Positions 1-7,590 of a stretch of 26,613 bases of DNA are shown piece by piece (position 1 is the first letter of the stretch; each line of letters begins with the position of its first letter). The position numbers were made by a program, and so were the translations under genes. Under the pieces are notes generated by a model that made no database searches, was not told the DNA's origin, and saw nothing but the letters and a program-made list of their open reading frames with translations. Source of the stretch: DATFES01 sp035457725 (GTDB taxonomy: Bacteria > Pseudomonadota > Alphaproteobacteria > CACIAM-22H2); the NCBI GenBank assembly GCA_035457725.1, contig DATIBC010000077.1:1-26613 (forward strand), given 5' to 3'.

Positions 1-152
1 ATTTGAGCCACAGCCGGTCAAAAAACGACCGAAACCCTGGACTTACGACAGGTTATTCCCTATCTGAACAGGGGTTTTGAATTGGCCTCGAAATTCCAGT
101 CTCTTAGACGTGCCGGGCAAGGCGCCTGGGTACCGGCGAACTAGAACATTCC

Positions 153-1454
153 ATGGACAAGATTCGTATTCGCGGCGGCACGCCGCTCCGGGGGACGATC
201 CAGATCAGCGGGGCAAAGAATGCCGCGCTGCCGCTCATGGCGGCAAGCCTGCTGACCGATGAGACCCTGACGCTCTCGAATGTTCCTGACCTCGCCGACA
301 TAACCACCCTTGCCAACCTCCTGACCCAGCTTGGCGTGGTCGTATCGGTCGATCATGCGGCCACCACCAACGGCGGACCCCCCGAGCGGGTACTGTCCCT
401 CACCACCCGCGCCATCGCCAGCACGACCGCGCCCTACGACCTAGTGCGCAAGATGCGGGCGTCGATCCTGGTCTTGGGACCGCTGGTGGCCCGCGCAGGC
501 CGAGCACGGGTTTCGCTGCCAGGGGGCTGTGCCATCGGCACCCGCCCGGTCGATCTGCACCTAAAAGGCCTGCAGCAATTGGGTGCGGATATCGAGCTCA
601 AAGAAGGCTATGTGGAGGCGCGGGCGCCGAAAGGCGGGCTCGTCGGAGCGGAGATCGTATTCCCTGCGGTGTCCGTCGGCGCGACCGAGAATCTGCTGAT
701 GGCGGCCGCGCTGGCACAGGGCGAGACGGTACTCGCCAACGCCGCGCGCGAGCCGGAGGTGAGCGATCTGGCACGTTGCCTCGTCGCCATGGGGGCGACG
801 ATCGACGGAATCGGCACCGATACGATCCGCGTGCGCGGCGCGACCCGGCTTCATGGTACGGCGCATGCCATCGTCCCCGATCGCATCGAGACCGGCACAT
901 ACGCGATGGCGGCGGCGGCGACCGGCGGCGACGTCGAACTCCTCGGCGCGCGCCATGATTTATTGAATGCGGCGTTCGACGCGCTGCGCAGCGCCGGTGT
1001 CTCCGTCACCGCTACAGATGATGGTATTCGCGTGCAGCGCACCAACTCGCCGCTCTCCGGCACCGATGTGATGACCGAGCCCTACCCGGGATTTCCGACC
1101 GACCTACAGGCGCAGATCATGGCGCTGTTGTCGATCGCCGAGGGCGCCTCGATGATCACCGAGACGATCTTCGAAAACCGCTTCATGCATGTGCCGGAGC
1201 TACGCCGCATGGGCGCCAACATCAACCTGCACGGCGCATCGGCGATGGTGCGCGGCGTGCCAAGGCTTACCGGCGCGCCGGTGATGGCGACCGATCTGCG
1301 GGCTTCGGTCAGCCTGGTCATCGCCGGCCTTGCGGCCGAAGGCGAGACGGTGGTCAATCGCGTGTATCATCTCGACCGGGGCTACGAACGGCTGGAAGAA
1401 AAACTCGCCGCGTGCGGCGCGGAAATCGAGCGAGTGAGGGAGAGGGCGGCATGA
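153..1454 (+). CDS. murA: UDP-N-acetylglucosamine 1-carboxyvinyltransferase
   Basis: Cytoplasmic enzyme of the first committed step of peptidoglycan synthesis: transfers enolpyruvate from phosphoenolpyruvate to UDP-GlcNAc. The 433-residue product has the usual full length of the family. The N-terminal motif around Lys22 (SGAKNAAL) is present, and the catalytic cysteine sits in GGCAIGTRPVDLH at about Cys126, so this is the fosfomycin-sensitive Cys type as far as that residue tells. The PYPGFPTDLQAQ loop carrying the general-base Asp is also intact. The ATG at 153 gives the canonical MDKIRIRGG start, although no strong Shine-Dalgarno sequence stands before it. The stop overlaps the start of the next gene by 4 bases (ATGA), so it heads a coupled block. 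The 152 bases upstream hold no gene; a promoter there could not be resolved with confidence. Confidence 0.97.
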   Translation: MDKIRIRGGTPLRGTIQISGAKNAALPLMAASLLTDETLTLSNVPDLADITTLANLLTQLGVVVSVDHAATTNGGPPERVLSLTTRAIASTTAPYDLVRKMRASILVLGPLVARAGRARVSLPGGCAIGTRPVDLHLKGLQQLGADIELKEGYVEARAPKGGLVGAEIVFPAVSVGATENLLMAAALAQGETVLANAAREPEVSDLARCLVAMGATIDGIGTDTIRVRGATRLHGTAHAIVPDRIETGTYAMAAAATGGDVELLGARHDLLNAAFDALRSAGVSVTATDDGIRVQRTNSPLSGTDVMTEPYPGFPTDLQAQIMALLSIAEGASMITETIFENRFMHVPELRRMGANINLHGASAMVRGVPRLTGAPVMATDLRASVSLVIAGLAAEGETVVNRVYHLDRGYERLEEKLAACGAEIERVRERAA

Positions 1455-1963
1455 GCGATCGGCTCAAGGTGCGTGTTGTCGACGACGAGGACCTCCAGGT
1501 CGTCTCGGCGGTCCTGCAGGACGCACTGATCCAGATTTCCGACATGAGGTACCTGGCGGCCGAGCGGCGCTTCGTGCTGGTGGCGAACCGCTTCTGCTGG
1601 GAGAATTGCAGCGACATTTTCGGCGACATGCCGGCTGCGCCGGACATTCCGACGAAACCTGTGCCGAGTAATGGCGAGAGCGATCCGACGATCGAGCCGT
1701 GCCGTACCTACGAGCGCGTGCTGTGCGGGCTGTGCTTCGAGGGGGTCGGGCAGGTGCGTGCGCGCGGCGTCGACCAACGCGAGCGTGGCCGAATCCTCGA
1801 GCTATTGCACATCGAGCGCGAGCCTGACGCGGTAGTCCTTATTTTCGCCGGCGACACGGCGATACGCCTCGAGGGCTCGGAGATCACCTGCCGGGTCGAG
1901 GACATGGGCGAACCTTGGCCGACCACCTGGCGTCCGCAGCATCCGCTGGGCGAGACCGCCTGA
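1451..1963 (+). CDS. DUF2948 family protein
   Basis: A 170-residue protein of unknown function recognised as DUF2948, a family largely confined to Alphaproteobacteria and usually encoded just after murA. Typical features seen are the N-terminal DDEDLQVVSAVLQDALIQI stretch, then YLAAERRFVLVANRFCWE, and a C-terminal EDMGEPWPTTWRPQHP. No signal peptide, membrane segment or catalytic motif is visible, so it is probably a cytosolic protein. I chose the ATG at 1451, which overlaps the murA stop (ATGA) and follows a purine-rich GGGAGAGGG ribosome site; an in-frame ATG at 1412 would add 13 residues that do not look like the family. Role unknown; the context only suggests co-expression with murA and hisG. 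Confidence 0.88.
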   Translation: MSDRLKVRVVDDEDLQVVSAVLQDALIQISDMRYLAAERRFVLVANRFCWENCSDIFGDMPAAPDIPTKPVPSNGESDPTIEPCRTYERVLCGLCFEGVGQVRARGVDQRERGRILELLHIEREPDAVVLIFAGDTAIRLEGSEITCRVEDMGEPWPTTWRPQHPLGETA

Positions 1964-2023
1964 AGTCGAATCGGCCGCTCCCCGCGGCCGCGATCGGCGC
2001 CGCGTCGCGACAGGAGAGGTCCA

Positions 2024-2686
2024 TTGCCCGCCAACGACAGACTGGTACTGGCGCTGCCCAACGGCCGCATCCTCGAGGAAGTGATGCCGCTGCTGCGGGG
2101 CGCCGGCATATCTCCGGAGCCGGCCTTCGACGATCCCGACGCGCGGCAACTCCGTTTTGCCACCAACATCGACGATCTCGACATCGTGCGCACGCGGAGT
2201 TTCGATGTCGCGACCTTCGTGGCCTTTGGCGCGGTCCAGCTCGGCGTCGCCGGCAACGACGTGCTGATGGAATTCGACTACGGCGAGATCTATGCGCCGC
2301 TCGACCTCGCGATCGGTCGCTGCCGTCTCGCCGTCGCGGCGCCCGCCGACACGGTCGGCAAGGACGATCCGGCGCGCTGGAGCCACGTTCGAGTCGCGAC
2401 CAAGTACCCCAAGATCACGAGGCGGCATTTCGCCGCGCGCGGCGTGCAGGCCGAATGCATCAAGCTCAACGGCGCGGTCGAACTGGCGCCCGCGCTTGGC
2501 CTGTGTCGGCGCATCGTCGACCTGGTGTCGACCGGCGCCACGCTGCGCGCCAACGGATTGGTCGAAATCGAACGCATCGCCGAAGTGACGTCTCGTCTGA
2601 TCGTCAACCGCGCCGCGCTCAAGACGCGGCACTCGCAGATCGCGCCGTGGATCGAGCGTATCGCCGAGGTGGCGCGTGCCGCTTAG
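2024..2686 (+). CDS. hisG: ATP phosphoribosyltransferase catalytic subunit, short form
   Basis: First enzyme of histidine biosynthesis: condenses ATP with PRPP to give phosphoribosyl-ATP. The 220-residue length marks the short HisG form, which lacks the C-terminal regulatory domain and in known cases needs HisZ as partner; no hisZ lies in this window. Family segments seen include LALPNGRILEEVMPLL at the N-terminus, FDVATFVAFGAVQLGVAGNDVL in the middle and the terminal helix with HSQIAPWIERIAEV. The start is a TTG at 2024, supported by a good Shine-Dalgarno sequence AGGAGAGG at 2012–2019 with about 4 bases of spacing; a 60-base gap separates it from DUF2948. Its end overlaps the hisD start by 11 bases, implying translational coupling of the two histidine genes. 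Confidence 0.95.
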   Translation: MPANDRLVLALPNGRILEEVMPLLRGAGISPEPAFDDPDARQLRFATNIDDLDIVRTRSFDVATFVAFGAVQLGVAGNDVLMEFDYGEIYAPLDLAIGRCRLAVAAPADTVGKDDPARWSHVRVATKYPKITRRHFAARGVQAECIKLNGAVELAPALGLCRRIVDLVSTGATLRANGLVEIERIAEVTSRLIVNRAALKTRHSQIAPWIERIAEVARAA

Positions 2687-4016
2687 GCTCGATGCCCGTA
2701 GCAGCGACTTCGCCGAGCGGTTCGAGGGCTTTCTCGCCGTCAAGCGCGCCGCCGAGGCGAACGTCGATTCTATCGTCGCGGCGATCCTCGAGGACGTTCG
2801 CCGACGTGGCGATGCCGCGTTGATCGAGTACACCAAGCGCTACGACCGAGTCGATATCACGGCCGGTGCGCTGCGCGTCGCCGACGCCGAAGTGTCCTCG
2901 GCGTTTGCCCGGTGCCCGAGGAATGCGCTCGACGCGCTCGCGGTTGCGCGCCGCCGGATCGAGACCTATCACCGCCGCCAGGTGCCGCGAGGATTCAAGT
3001 TTCGCGATGCGGCGGGATTGACGCTCGGCGCGCGCTGGACGGCGCTCGACGCGGTCGGACTCTATGTACCGGGCGGACGCGCCGCCTATCCGAGTTCGGT
3101 GCTGATGAACGCCGTTCCGGCGAAGGTCGCCGGCGTCAAGCGGGTGGTGATGGTGGTCCCCGCGCCTGAGGGAAAGATCGATCCGCTCGTCTTGGCGGCG
3201 GCGCGGATCGGCGGCGTCGACGAGATTTATCGCCTCGGTGGCGCGCAGGCGATCGCCGCGCTCGCCTATGGCACGGCGACGATCGCGCCGGTGGACAAGA
3301 TCGTTGGACCCGGCAATGCCTACGTCGCGGCGGCAAAACGCATGGTGTTCGGCGATGTCGGCATCGACCTCATCGCCGGGCCGTCGGAGGTGGTGATCGT
3401 CGCCGATCGCTCGAGCCCGCCGCAATGGATCGCCGCCGATCTTCTGGCGCAGGCCGAACACGACGCGGTGGCGCAATCGATCCTAATCGCCGACAGCGCA
3501 GCGTTCGCCGAGGCGGTGTCGAGCGAGGTCGAGACCCAGCTCGGCGATTTGCCGCGCGCGGCGATCGCGCGGACCAGCTGGAACAATCACGGCGCGATTA
3601 TTCTGGTGCGGCGGCTCGCCGATGCTCCCGCATTGATCGATCGCCTGGCGCCCGAGCACCTGCAGCTCGCCGTCGCCCGGCCCGCGTCGCTGCTGCGATC
3701 GGTGCGGCACGCCGGCGCGATTTTCGTCGGCCGCTTTGCGCCCGAGGCTCTGGGAGATTACGTCGCCGGACCCAACCACGTTCTGCCGACGTCGCGGACG
3801 GCGCGGTTTTCCTCGGGCCTCGGCGTACTCGATTTCATGAAACGAACATCGCTCATCGCCTGTGGCGCGGAGGGCTTGTTGCGCCTCGGACCAGCTTGCG
3901 TCGCGATCGCTGAAGCGGAGGGACTCGGCGCCCACGCACGCTCGGTGGCATTGCGCCTTGTGGCGAGCGCGGCGACCAAGCGCGTCCGCAAGCGGCCGAA
4001 GCGAGGGCGTGGGTGA
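2676..4016 (+). CDS. hisD: Histidinol dehydrogenase
   Basis: Catalyses the last two oxidations of histidine biosynthesis, L-histidinol to L-histidine with two NAD+, as a zinc enzyme in the cytosol. The 446-residue product is slightly longer than the usual ~430 because of a basic C-terminal tail (KRVRKRPKRGRG). Zinc and catalytic positions known from E. coli HisD can all be matched: Gln and His in LAQAEHD, the Glu-His pair in APEHLQL, Asp in GDYVAGPNHVLPTS, and the C-terminal His in GLGAHARS. The nucleotide-binding segment GPGNAYVAAAKR is also present. Translation begins at GTG 2676 inside the hisG end, with GAGGTGG just upstream. The stop overlaps the UPF0262 start by 4 bases (GTGA). Confidence 0.97.
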   Translation: MPLRLDARSSDFAERFEGFLAVKRAAEANVDSIVAAILEDVRRRGDAALIEYTKRYDRVDITAGALRVADAEVSSAFARCPRNALDALAVARRRIETYHRRQVPRGFKFRDAAGLTLGARWTALDAVGLYVPGGRAAYPSSVLMNAVPAKVAGVKRVVMVVPAPEGKIDPLVLAAARIGGVDEIYRLGGAQAIAALAYGTATIAPVDKIVGPGNAYVAAAKRMVFGDVGIDLIAGPSEVVIVADRSSPPQWIAADLLAQAEHDAVAQSILIADSAAFAEAVSSEVETQLGDLPRAAIARTSWNNHGAIILVRRLADAPALIDRLAPEHLQLAVARPASLLRSVRHAGAIFVGRFAPEALGDYVAGPNHVLPTSRTARFSSGLGVLDFMKRTSLIACGAEGLLRLGPACVAIAEAEGLGAHARSVALRLVASAATKRVRKRPKRGRG

Positions 4017-4489
4017 GCGAACGTCGCCAGCGCATCGTCAAGATCGATCTCGACGAGCGCTCGGTCGTCCGCCGCAGTCCCGACGTCGAACACGAGCGCG
4101 CCGTCGCCATATTCGATCTGCTCGACGAGAACCATTTCGCCCCAGCAGGCGAGGCCGGCGGGCCGTATGAGCTGCGCCTCGGACTCGAAGAAGATCGCCT
4201 CGTCTTCGACATCCGCAGCGAGGGCGGAGGCGAGCTCGGCAGGGTGATGATCGCGCTCGCGCCGTTTCGTCGCGTGGTCAAGGACTATTTCACGATCTGC
4301 GAAACCTATTACGACGCCATCAAGCGGGCGAGCCCGAGCCAGATCGAGGCGCTCGACATGGGGCGGCGGGCGATGCACAACGAGGGCTCGGAGCTGCTGC
4401 GCGAACGGCTCGTCGGCAAGGTGGATCTCGATCTCAACACGGCGCGCCGCCTGTTCACGCTGATTTGCGTTCTGCACATTCGCGGATGA
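4013..4489 (+). CDS. UPF0262 family protein
   Basis: A 158-residue protein recognised as UPF0262, an uncharacterised family conserved in Alphaproteobacteria and normally found directly after hisD. Diagnostic stretches are the DVEHERAVAIFDLLDENHF segment, the LAPFRRVVKDYFTICETYYDAI block, and ALDMGRRAMHNEGSELL. It is rich in charged residues, with no signal peptide or membrane segment, so it is probably cytosolic. Its start is GTG 4013, overlapping the hisD stop by 4 bases. Its own stop overlaps the next start by 4 bases (ATGA). Function is unknown; steady linkage to hisD, a small phosphatase and infA across the class suggests a housekeeping role, but nothing in the sequence says which. Confidence 0.9.
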   Translation: MSERRQRIVKIDLDERSVVRRSPDVEHERAVAIFDLLDENHFAPAGEAGGPYELRLGLEEDRLVFDIRSEGGGELGRVMIALAPFRRVVKDYFTICETYYDAIKRASPSQIEALDMGRRAMHNEGSELLRERLVGKVDLDLNTARRLFTLICVLHIRG

Positions 4490-4929
4490 CCGCGTCCTCG
4501 CCGTCGAGCGTGCTCTTCGCGTGCACCCAGAACGCGGTCCGCTCGCCGATGGCGGAGGCGCTGCTCAAGCATTTTCACGGACGGCGAATTTTCGTCGATT
4601 CGGTGGGGCTGCGGACCAGCGACATCGACCCCTTGGCGATCGAGGTGATGGCCGAGCTTGGCATCGACCTCAAGCGCCATCGCGCCAAGACATTCGACCT
4701 TCTCGCCGACACGTCGTTCGATCTGGTGATCACGTTGTCGCCGGAGGCGCACCATCGCGCGCTCGAGATGACGCGAATCATGGCGTGCGAGGTCGAATAT
4801 TGGCCGACCTACGACGCGACCCACGAGGAAGGCAACCGCGAGACCCGACTCGCCACCTACCGGGCCGTACGCGACGCACTGAGACAGCGGATTTTGGCCC
4901 GCTTTCCGCTCGCCGTCCCAGCCGTCTAG
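4486..4929 (+). CDS. Low-molecular-weight phosphatase / arsenate reductase-like protein
   Basis: A 147-residue protein of the low-molecular-weight tyrosine phosphatase fold, to which ArsC-type arsenate reductases also belong. The phosphate-binding loop is C13-X5-R19-S20 (CTQNAVRS), at the expected N-terminal position. Asp110 in WPTYDAT is the likely general acid. The extra cysteines that arsenate reductases use for their redox relay are not obvious: VITLSPEAHH has Ser where ArsC has Cys. A phosphatase role therefore seems more likely than arsenate reduction. I chose the ATG at 4486 (ATGA overlap with UPF0262) over a TTG 21 bases upstream. Homologues sit at this same place, between UPF0262 and infA, in many Alphaproteobacteria. 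Substrate unknown. Confidence 0.85.
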   Translation: MTASSPSSVLFACTQNAVRSPMAEALLKHFHGRRIFVDSVGLRTSDIDPLAIEVMAELGIDLKRHRAKTFDLLADTSFDLVITLSPEAHHRALEMTRIMACEVEYWPTYDATHEEGNRETRLATYRAVRDALRQRILARFPLAVPAV

Positions 4930-4989
4930 GCGTAGCCGCGCGCGGGCCCGGCGTGGCGAAGGGCGCGAGAGGGGCCGGTGCGGTTGGGC

Positions 4990-5018
4990 TTGACCCGGCG
5001 ACGAGGAAGCGCCACCTT
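4990..5018 (+). promoter_or_regulatory. Possible internal promoter before infA
   Basis: TTGACC at 4990–4995, preceded by GC as in the CTTGAC form common in Alphaproteobacteria, followed after 17 bases by CACCTT at 5013–5018. The -35 match is good but the -10 match is poor, so this is only a candidate. It lies in the 123-base gap before infA, the longest gap in the housekeeping block, where a separate promoter for an initiation factor would make sense. Confidence 0.25.
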
Positions 5019-5052
5019 TCCCGCCGCGCGAAACCGTTGCCAGCGAGGCTTG

Positions 5053-5271
5053 ATGCCGAAAGAAGACCTGATCGAATTCCCCGGGGTAGTCACCGAGTTG
5101 CTGCCCAACGCGATGTTCCGGGTGCGGCTCGACAACAATCATGAGGTGCTCGCCCATACCTCGGGCAAGATGCGCAAGAACCGCATTCGTGTGCTGGCGG
5201 GCGATCGTGTCAATGTCGAGATGACTCCCTACGATCTGACCAAAGGTCGGATCACCTTCCGTTACAAGTAG
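5053..5271 (+). CDS. infA: Translation initiation factor IF-1
   Basis: Small ribosome-binding protein that occupies the A site of the 30S subunit during initiation. The 72-residue product has standard IF-1 length and is a single S1/OB-fold domain. It starts MPKEDLIEFPGVV and contains the hallmark LPNAMFRVRLDN, GKMRKNRIRVLAGDRV and YDLTKGRITFRYK segments, essentially a textbook alphaproteobacterial IF-1. The reading frame is open further upstream to 4978, but the ATG at 5053 is the family start and has GAGG a few bases before it. It is the only gene in this stretch with a sizeable upstream gap, so it may have its own promoter. Confidence 0.97.
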   Translation: MPKEDLIEFPGVVTELLPNAMFRVRLDNNHEVLAHTSGKMRKNRIRVLAGDRVNVEMTPYDLTKGRITFRYK

Positions 5272-5311
5272 ACCCGGTCGCGCGCCGGGGCTCCGATCAC
5301 CATCGGATCCG

Positions 5312-5920
5312 ATGCCGCGCCTTGTTCTCGCTTCGGGCTCACCGCGCCGGCTCGAACTGCTGCGCCAGATTGGAATCGAGCCGGATCTCGTCGAGCCGAG
5401 CGGCGTCGACGAAAGGGCGTTGAAATCCGAACCGCCGCAGCGAACCGCGTTGCGTTTGGCGAGCGAGAAGGCGCGCGCGGGCGCGATGCGGCATCCCGGT
5501 GCGATCGTGCTCGCCGCCGACACCGTCGTCGCCTGCGGCCGACGCATGCTTGCGAACGCGGAAACGGCCGAAGCGGCGCGGGCGTGCCTTGCGATGCTGT
5601 CCGGAAGACGGCATCGCGTCCATGGCGGCATTGCGGTGGCTCACGCCGACGGCCGTATTTCCGCGCGCCTGGTGACGACGATCGTATCGTTCAAGCGGTT
5701 GGCGGCGGAGGAGATCGACGCTTACTTGGCGGCCGGCGAATGGCGCGGCAAGGCGGGAGGCTACGCGGTCCAGGGTCGTGCCGCGGCGTTCGTGCGGCGG
5801 ATCAACGGATCCTATACCAACGTCGTCGGGCTCGATCTGTTCAGCGCCGCTTCCATGCTGCGCGGCGCCGGCGTCGACGCTGCTATGGCTTCGATCGATC
5901 ATGGCTCGAACGCTCGATGA
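5312..5920 (+). CDS. maf: Maf family nucleoside triphosphate pyrophosphatase
   Basis: Hydrolyses non-canonical or surplus nucleoside triphosphates to monophosphates and pyrophosphate, keeping modified nucleotides out of nucleic acids. The 202-residue protein has all Maf motifs: ASGSPRR at residues 7–13, AADTVV with the likely catalytic Asp70, the GKAGGYAVQGRA loop at 146–157, and GSYTNVVGL at 166–174. The KAGGYAVQG loop resembles the dTTP/UTP-specific YhdE branch, but I would not assign the substrate firmly. The ATG at 5312 lacks a clear Shine-Dalgarno sequence and lies 40 bases after infA. The 3' end overlaps the start of the ribonuclease gene by 20 bases, an unusually deep overlap that suggests coupled translation. 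Confidence 0.95.
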   Translation: MPRLVLASGSPRRLELLRQIGIEPDLVEPSGVDERALKSEPPQRTALRLASEKARAGAMRHPGAIVLAADTVVACGRRMLANAETAEAARACLAMLSGRRHRVHGGIAVAHADGRISARLVTTIVSFKRLAAEEIDAYLAAGEWRGKAGGYAVQGRAAAFVRRINGSYTNVVGLDLFSAASMLRGAGVDAAMASIDHGSNAR

Positions 5921-7028
5921 ACTGCTGATCGAAGCGACGCCACAACGCGTGCGCGCGGCGGCGATCGTCGACGGCGGACTGGTCGACTTTCACGCCGCGC
6001 CACGGCGGCGCGTGGGAGCGACGGGCAGCATCTATCTCGGCCGCGTGAGCCGACGCGCCAGCGCGATGGGCGCCGCGTTCGTCGACATCGGGCTTGCGCG
6101 GCCCGCCGTGCTCGAACTTGTCGGTGCCGCGCTGCCGCAGGGCGCCACGATCGTCGTTCAGATCGTCGAGGAAGGGCGCGACGACAAGGGCGCTCGCGTC
6201 ACCAGGCGGGTCGGATTGCCTGGCCGATTGGTGGTGCTGCTGCCCGACGGAAAAGGCGTTGCGGTATCGAAACGGTTCGCCGGCGCCAACCGTCGCACGA
6301 TCAAGGAAGAGGCCAGCCGAGCGCTCGGCCAAGGCCTCGGCGCGATCGTTCGCGAGCGCGCCACGCGCGCGAGGCCTGGCGCGATCGCCGATGAATTGGC
6401 GTTGCTTGTCTCGCGTTGGACCCAGATCGCCGAACTGCGTGCGCGTTCGTCCGTGCCGTCGTGTCTGGTCGACACCGGCGATGGTCTCGCCGAGGCGCTC
6501 GACGAGTTCGCAGCCGCCGATCCGCGACGCATCATCGCCAACGATCGCGCCGCGGCGCGTGCGCTCGTGGCGCTGGCCGAGGAACGCTATCCCGAGCTCA
6601 CCCAGCGGATCGAGGCGGCGCGAGAAGGCGAGGCGCTGTTCGATCGCTATGACGTCGCGAGCGTGCTCGCCGCCGCCGAGGACAAGCTCATTCCCCTTCC
6701 ATCAGGTGGGCGGATCATTATCGAGCCGACTGCGGCGCTGGTGGCAATCGACGTCGACAGCGGCGCGGCGGCGACGTCCGCCGGCGGCGCGGTAGCGGTC
6801 AACATCGAGGCGGCCGCCGCATTGGCCTTGCAGGTGCGCCTGCGCGACCTGTGCGGACTGATTGCCATCGACTTCATTCGCATGCCGCGCCAAACCGAGC
6901 GGATGCGGGTGCTCAATGCCTTGACTGCGGCCGCGGCACCCGATCGCCGAGCGCCGCGGATTCTAGGGTTTACAGGAGCGGGGTTGGTAGAGATGATCCG
7001 TTCGCGTTCGCGGCAGGGCGCCGGATGA
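5901..7028 (+). CDS. Ribonuclease E/G family protein, short form
   Basis: Endoribonuclease of the RNase E/G family, which cuts AU-rich single-stranded RNA during rRNA maturation and mRNA decay. The 375-residue product has an S1-like RNA-binding segment near residues 40–110 (GSIYLGRVSRRASAMGAAFVD) and both catalytic metal-binding aspartates: Asp284 in AIDVDSG and Asp324 in AIDFIRM. It stops just after GAGLVEMIRSRSRQG, the point where RNase E and RNase G continue into the Cys-x-x-Cys zinc link and small domain. The zinc link that helps tetramerise E. coli RNase E is therefore absent. The ATG at 5901 gives MARTLDELLIE and lies inside maf; an upstream extension to 5778 would lie wholly over maf in another frame. 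Short forms at this maf-linked locus occur in other Alphaproteobacteria. Confidence 0.9.
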   Translation: MARTLDELLIEATPQRVRAAAIVDGGLVDFHAAPRRRVGATGSIYLGRVSRRASAMGAAFVDIGLARPAVLELVGAALPQGATIVVQIVEEGRDDKGARVTRRVGLPGRLVVLLPDGKGVAVSKRFAGANRRTIKEEASRALGQGLGAIVRERATRARPGAIADELALLVSRWTQIAELRARSSVPSCLVDTGDGLAEALDEFAAADPRRIIANDRAAARALVALAEERYPELTQRIEAAREGEALFDRYDVASVLAAAEDKLIPLPSGGRIIIEPTAALVAIDVDSGAAATSAGGAVAVNIEAAAALALQVRLRDLCGLIAIDFIRMPRQTERMRVLNALTAAAAPDRRAPRILGFTGAGLVEMIRSRSRQGAG

Positions 7029-7053
7029 GATCGTTGGGCTGGAGTGCGCTCGG

Positions 7054-7275
7054 GTGAGCGAAAGCGTGATCGATCTCGATCGGACCAAGCGGCGGCGGCG
7101 GCGCAATTGCCCAATCTGCGGCCGCTCGAGCGATTCAGCGCGGGCCCCCTTTTGCTCGAAGCGGTGCGCCGACGAGGATTTGAGGCGGTGGCTGTCCGGG
7201 GCCTATCGTATCGAAAGCAACCAGACGCCGGAGAGCGGTGAACCAACTGGAAGCGACGGCGATGGGGCGAGCTGA
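7054..7275 (+). CDS. yacG: DNA gyrase inhibitor YacG, zinc-binding
   Basis: Small zinc protein that in E. coli binds GyrB and blocks DNA binding by gyrase. The 73-residue product has the family's four-cysteine zinc site: Cys19 and Cys22 in CPICG, Cys34 and Cys38 in FCSKRC, followed by DEDLRRWLSGAYRI, all typical. A run of Arg/Lys precedes the zinc site, and the C-terminal tail (about residues 57–73) is acidic, Gly/Ser-rich and probably disordered, also usual for YacG. The start is GTG 7054, 25 bases after the ribonuclease stop. It closes the housekeeping block; a GC-rich hairpin at 7323–7341 lies about 50 bases downstream but has no T-run, so termination there is uncertain. Confidence 0.93.
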   Translation: MSESVIDLDRTKRRRRRNCPICGRSSDSARAPFCSKRCADEDLRRWLSGAYRIESNQTPESGEPTGSDGDGAS

Positions 7276-7343
7276 GTCGAAGAAGCCATTGATCGGAAGC
7301 ATGTTTTCGACCTAGGGCGTGGCTCGCCGCGGGCGGGCGAGGC

Positions 7344-7372
7344 TGGACAGGTAGGGGCGATTTCTCTATAAG
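7344..7372 (+). promoter_or_regulatory. Promoter of the tRNA-Phe gene
   Basis: TGGACA at 7344–7349 and TATAAG at 7367–7372 are separated by exactly 17 bases, each one mismatch from the sigma-70 consensus. Transcription would start near 7379, about 37 bases before the mature tRNA 5' end, a normal leader for RNase P processing. This is the clearest housekeeping promoter in the window. Confidence 0.65.
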
Positions 7373-7415
7373 CGGCGCGGATCGCGTGAGGCGGTATCGT
7401 TCGGTTCGCCCGTGG

Positions 7416-7491
<76 letters not shown>

Positions 7492-7590
7492 TTTCCGTTG
7501 CGCTTCGTAGCTGATGGTCGATCGCCGCCCGCCGTCGTGCGAGCATGCGCTGCACGGCGCCGATCGGTTGCGTCGGCGTAGGATGGTGCG

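Noticed and set aside
15..31. Inverted repeat CGGTC-N7-GACCG near the left edge
   Set aside because: Five pairs with an A-rich loop and no T-run on either strand; too weak to call a terminator or operator, and nothing upstream is visible.
77..107. Possible murA promoter (TTGAAT with TCTTAG)
   Set aside because: Spacing to the best -10-like hexamer is 19 bases and the hexamer is a poor match; not distinguishable from chance.
1802..2836. Long minus-strand open frames opposite hisG, hisD and the kinase gene (for example 1802–2836, 18738–20162)
   Set aside because: They are antisense shadows produced by GC-rich codon bias; the proteins are rich in Arg and His with no family features, and the plus-strand genes are certain.
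7323..7341. GC-rich hairpin CTCGCC-N7-GGCGAG after yacG
   Set aside because: Stem of six with no T-run, directly before the tRNA promoter; termination there cannot be claimed.
7530..7559. Hairpin after tRNA-Phe
   Set aside because: Stem CGCCG/CGGCG plus three pairs with a 3-base bulge and no T-run; common in DNA this rich in GC.
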